Shown here: piece after piece, positions 14,249 through 16,008 of the stretch
How positions within the stretch are numbered: position 1 is the stretch's first letter
Layout of the letters: each line of letters starts with the position of its first letter
NCBI GenBank assembly: GCA_007127425.1
Contig: SKZJ01000309.1
Location: 1 to 16,008, forward strand
DNA length: 16,008 nucleotides
Direction: 5' to 3'
DNA from: Wenzhouxiangella sp.
Lineage (GTDB): Bacteria > Pseudomonadota > Gammaproteobacteria > Xanthomonadales > Wenzhouxiangellaceae
Position numbers and translations under genes: made by a program
The notes under the pieces: generated by a model
What the model saw: only the letters and a program-made list of their open reading frames with translations
Databases searched by the model: none
Told to the model about the DNA's origin: nothing

Positions 14249-15951
14249 GCATGCCCCGCCGGGTGGGCGCGGGCGATGATGGCGCCGAAGTCGACAGTCT
14301 CGGGCAGGCAACCGAACATCAGGCCGTGTTCGGCGGCCAGTCGACTGCTGCAGAACGCCTCGGCCGCATTTTCACTGCCGGAATCGATCAGCAGCACTGC
14401 CTGGAGCCCCAGTGCCATGGCCTCGACGATCCGCCGCGCATGCTGCTCGATGCGTTTTCCGTCAGCGATTCCGGCCTTGATGTTTTCGATGGCACGCGCC
14501 AGCTGTGGATGGTCACCGCTGTGTGGTTCCAGCCTGGCAAGCAATGCTTCGAAACAGCGTGGCTCCTTGTGGATGGCGCGCAGCACGTCCAGGCACTGGA
14601 TATTGCCCGAGCCTTCCCAGATGGCGTTGACCGGGGCCTCGCGGTAGAGGCGCGGCAGGATGGATTCTTCCACGTAACCCGCGCCACCCAGGCATTCCTG
14701 GGCCTCGTTGGCCACGGCCACGGCGCGCTTGCAGACCCAGTACTTGGCCACCGGCGTGGCGATACGCGCCAGCAGGGCGGAGGCTTCGTCGCGCTCGCTG
14801 CGCTCGGCCAGCCCGGCCAGGTGGATGGCCAGGACGGTTGCAGCTTCCGATTCGATGGCCAGGTCGGCCAGCACGTTCATCATCAGGGGCTGTCGGCTGA
14901 GCAGGTTGCCGAAGGCGGAGCGGCCGTCGCAGTGGTGGATGGCTTCGGCCACGGCCTGGCGCATCAGCGAGGCCGAGCCGATGACGCAGTCCATGCGGGT
15001 CTCGGCCACCATGCGAAGGATGGTGGCCACCCCGCGACCGGGGTCGCCGATCATCTGCGCCCAGCTCCCAGGGAACTCCACCTCGGACGATGCGTTGGAG
15101 CGGTTGCCGAGCTTGTCTTTCAGGCGCATGAGGTGGAAGGGATTGAGCGAGTCGTCGGGGCGGAAACGTGGTACCAGGAAGCAGCTCAGGCCCTCTTCAG
15201 TCTGGGCCAGGGTGAGAAAGGCATCGGACATCGGCGCCGAGCAGAACCACTTGTGGCCGACCAGCTCATATTCCTTGCCCGGCCCGGGGTCATTCAGTGG
15301 CGTGGCCCGGGTGGTGTTGGCGCGCACGTCCGAGCCACCCTGCTTTTCGGTCATCGCCATGCCCAGCGTCGCCCCGTGTTTTTGACTCGCCGGCAGGAAG
15401 CGTGAGTCATACCGGGCCGCCAGAACGCGTGGTTCCCACTCGGAGGCCACATCGGGTTGAAGGCGCAACGAGGGGAGTACGGCATGGGTCATGGTGATGG
15501 GGCACATGGTGCCGGCCTCGAACTGGTTGTGCACGAACATCAGCGCAGCACGCGCCACGCGTGCGCCAGGCTTTCCACTCCAGGTCAGCGACGCCAGGCC
15601 GTGGCCGATGCCCAGTTCCATCAGCCGGTGGTAGGCCGGGTGAAATTCCACCTGGTCGAGGCGGTGGCCGAAACGGTCGTGGGTTCTGAGGGTGGGCGTG
15701 TGCTCGTTGGCCTGGAATCCCAGTTCAAGGATCTCGCTACCGGCGATGCCGGCATACTCCCGCACTTGATCGGCGAAGTGCCCGGCGCCCTCTCGGTCCA
15801 GGGCCTCGCGCAGCGCGGGGTGCTGGTCGAAGGGGTTATGGGGTGGAACAGGGCCCGGTTGATTGCTGACATCATGGGTGAGAGAGCCGCCGTGGCCAGG
15901 CGTCGACGGCTGGACCTTTCCGGTTGCTTGATGACGATAATCGTTTGGCAT
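14245..15951 (-). CDS. aidB: AidB-type acyl-CoA dehydrogenase
   Basis: This is an FAD-dependent acyl-CoA dehydrogenase of the AidB branch (568 residues; E. coli AidB has 541). E. coli AidB is part of the Ada response to DNA alkylation, binds DNA and has weak isovaleryl-CoA dehydrogenase activity. The match runs the whole length: REGAGHF near 53-59, EAGTMCPITMTHA at 145-157, GMAMTEKQGGSDVRANTTRA at 197-216, VGHKWFCSAP, LKDKLGNRSNASSEVEF at 277-293, LGGAGYVEES, and LYREAPVNAIWEGSGNI with the expected catalytic base E446. The N-terminus carries about 24 residues more than E. coli AidB. No ATG, GTG or TTG start was found inside that extension, so 15951 is kept, though the ribosome-binding site is weak. 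The downstream carrier gene starts inside its stop codon. Whether it acts in DNA damage or in acyl-CoA breakdown cannot be told; the coupling favours metabolism. Confidence 0.93.
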   Translation of the reverse strand: MPNDYRHQATGKVQPSTPGHGGSLTHDVSNQPGPVPPHNPFDQHPALREALDREGAGHFADQVREYAGIAGSEILELGFQANEHTPTLRTHDRFGHRLDQVEFHPAYHRLMELGIGHGLASLTWSGKPGARVARAALMFVHNQFEAGTMCPITMTHAVLPSLRLQPDVASEWEPRVLAARYDSRFLPASQKHGATLGMAMTEKQGGSDVRANTTRATPLNDPGPGKEYELVGHKWFCSAPMSDAFLTLAQTEEGLSCFLVPRFRPDDSLNPFHLMRLKDKLGNRSNASSEVEFPGSWAQMIGDPGRGVATILRMVAETRMDCVIGSASLMRQAVAEAIHHCDGRSAFGNLLSRQPLMMNVLADLAIESEAATVLAIHLAGLAERSERDEASALLARIATPVAKYWVCKRAVAVANEAQECLGGAGYVEESILPRLYREAPVNAIWEGSGNIQCLDVLRAIHKEPRCFEALLARLEPHSGDHPQLARAIENIKAGIADGKRIEQHARRIVEAMALGLQAVLLIDSGSENAAEAFCSSRLAAEHGLMFGCLPETVDFGAIIARAHPAGHA

Positions 15952-16008
15952 GATGATCTGGCGGTTGGGGTGAGGCGGATCGATTAAGATGTCATGATCG
16001 AGTATATC

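Noticed and set aside
13112..15405. Long plus-strand open frames opposite yfcC and the aidB-like gene
   Set aside because: They mirror well-recognised minus-strand genes and show no family motif or start signal.
15952..16008. Promoter for the aidB-like gene with TATACT as -10 on the minus strand (plus-strand AGTATA near 16001-16006)
   Set aside because: The -35 region would fall outside the window, so it cannot be tested here.

Overview
This is a GC-rich window with compact coding, short gaps and GTG/TTG starts. Every recognisable protein has a typical proteobacterial counterpart: HtpG, Hsp15, YhhN, SlyD, YfcC, AidB and an OprC-type copper receptor. The source is most likely a gammaproteobacterium. 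A NaChBac-type sodium channel would fit a marine, halophilic or haloalkaliphilic lifestyle (for example Chromatiales or Wenzhouxiangella-like lineages), but that placement is inference. There is no rRNA, tRNA, CRISPR array, insertion sequence, phage gene or integrase. No stretch above 300 bases lacks a gene.

Left, plus strand (1-6582). The 3' end of htpG overlaps a bacterial voltage-gated sodium channel gene. An 80-bp inverted element built of 10-bp units separates the channel from hslR (Hsp15). A leader with a possible operator or promoter precedes a two-gene copper unit: a small DUF2946-like Cys/His protein and a TonB-dependent copper receptor that keeps the CxxxM and HxM pairs of OprC. A GC-rich hairpin follows, then yhhN (TMEM86-like lysoplasmalogenase family) and an MFS transporter.

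Middle (6643-11997). A 912-residue membrane-bound diguanylate cyclase (periplasmic amino-acid-type binding domain, one transmembrane segment, PAS-PAS-GAF-GGEEF) is convergent with, and overlaps by 21 bp, a minus-strand type II P-type ATPase. That ATPase has lost two of the acidic residues that coordinate Ca2+ in SERCA.

Right, minus strand (12095-15951). Read 5' to 3' on the minus strand: an AidB-type acyl-CoA dehydrogenase, a YfcC/DcuC-family carrier coupled to it by an ATGA overlap, a second inverted repeat element made of 7-bp units, slyD without a histidine-rich tail, a perfect-stem hairpin, and then the ATPase.

I see no complete undescribed multi-gene system. The items most worth a second look are the two inverted short-unit repeat elements set at gene 3' ends, the translationally coupled aidB-yfcC pair, the altered ion-site residues of the P-type ATPase, the sodium channel overlapping htpG, and the periplasmic-sensor diguanylate cyclase.
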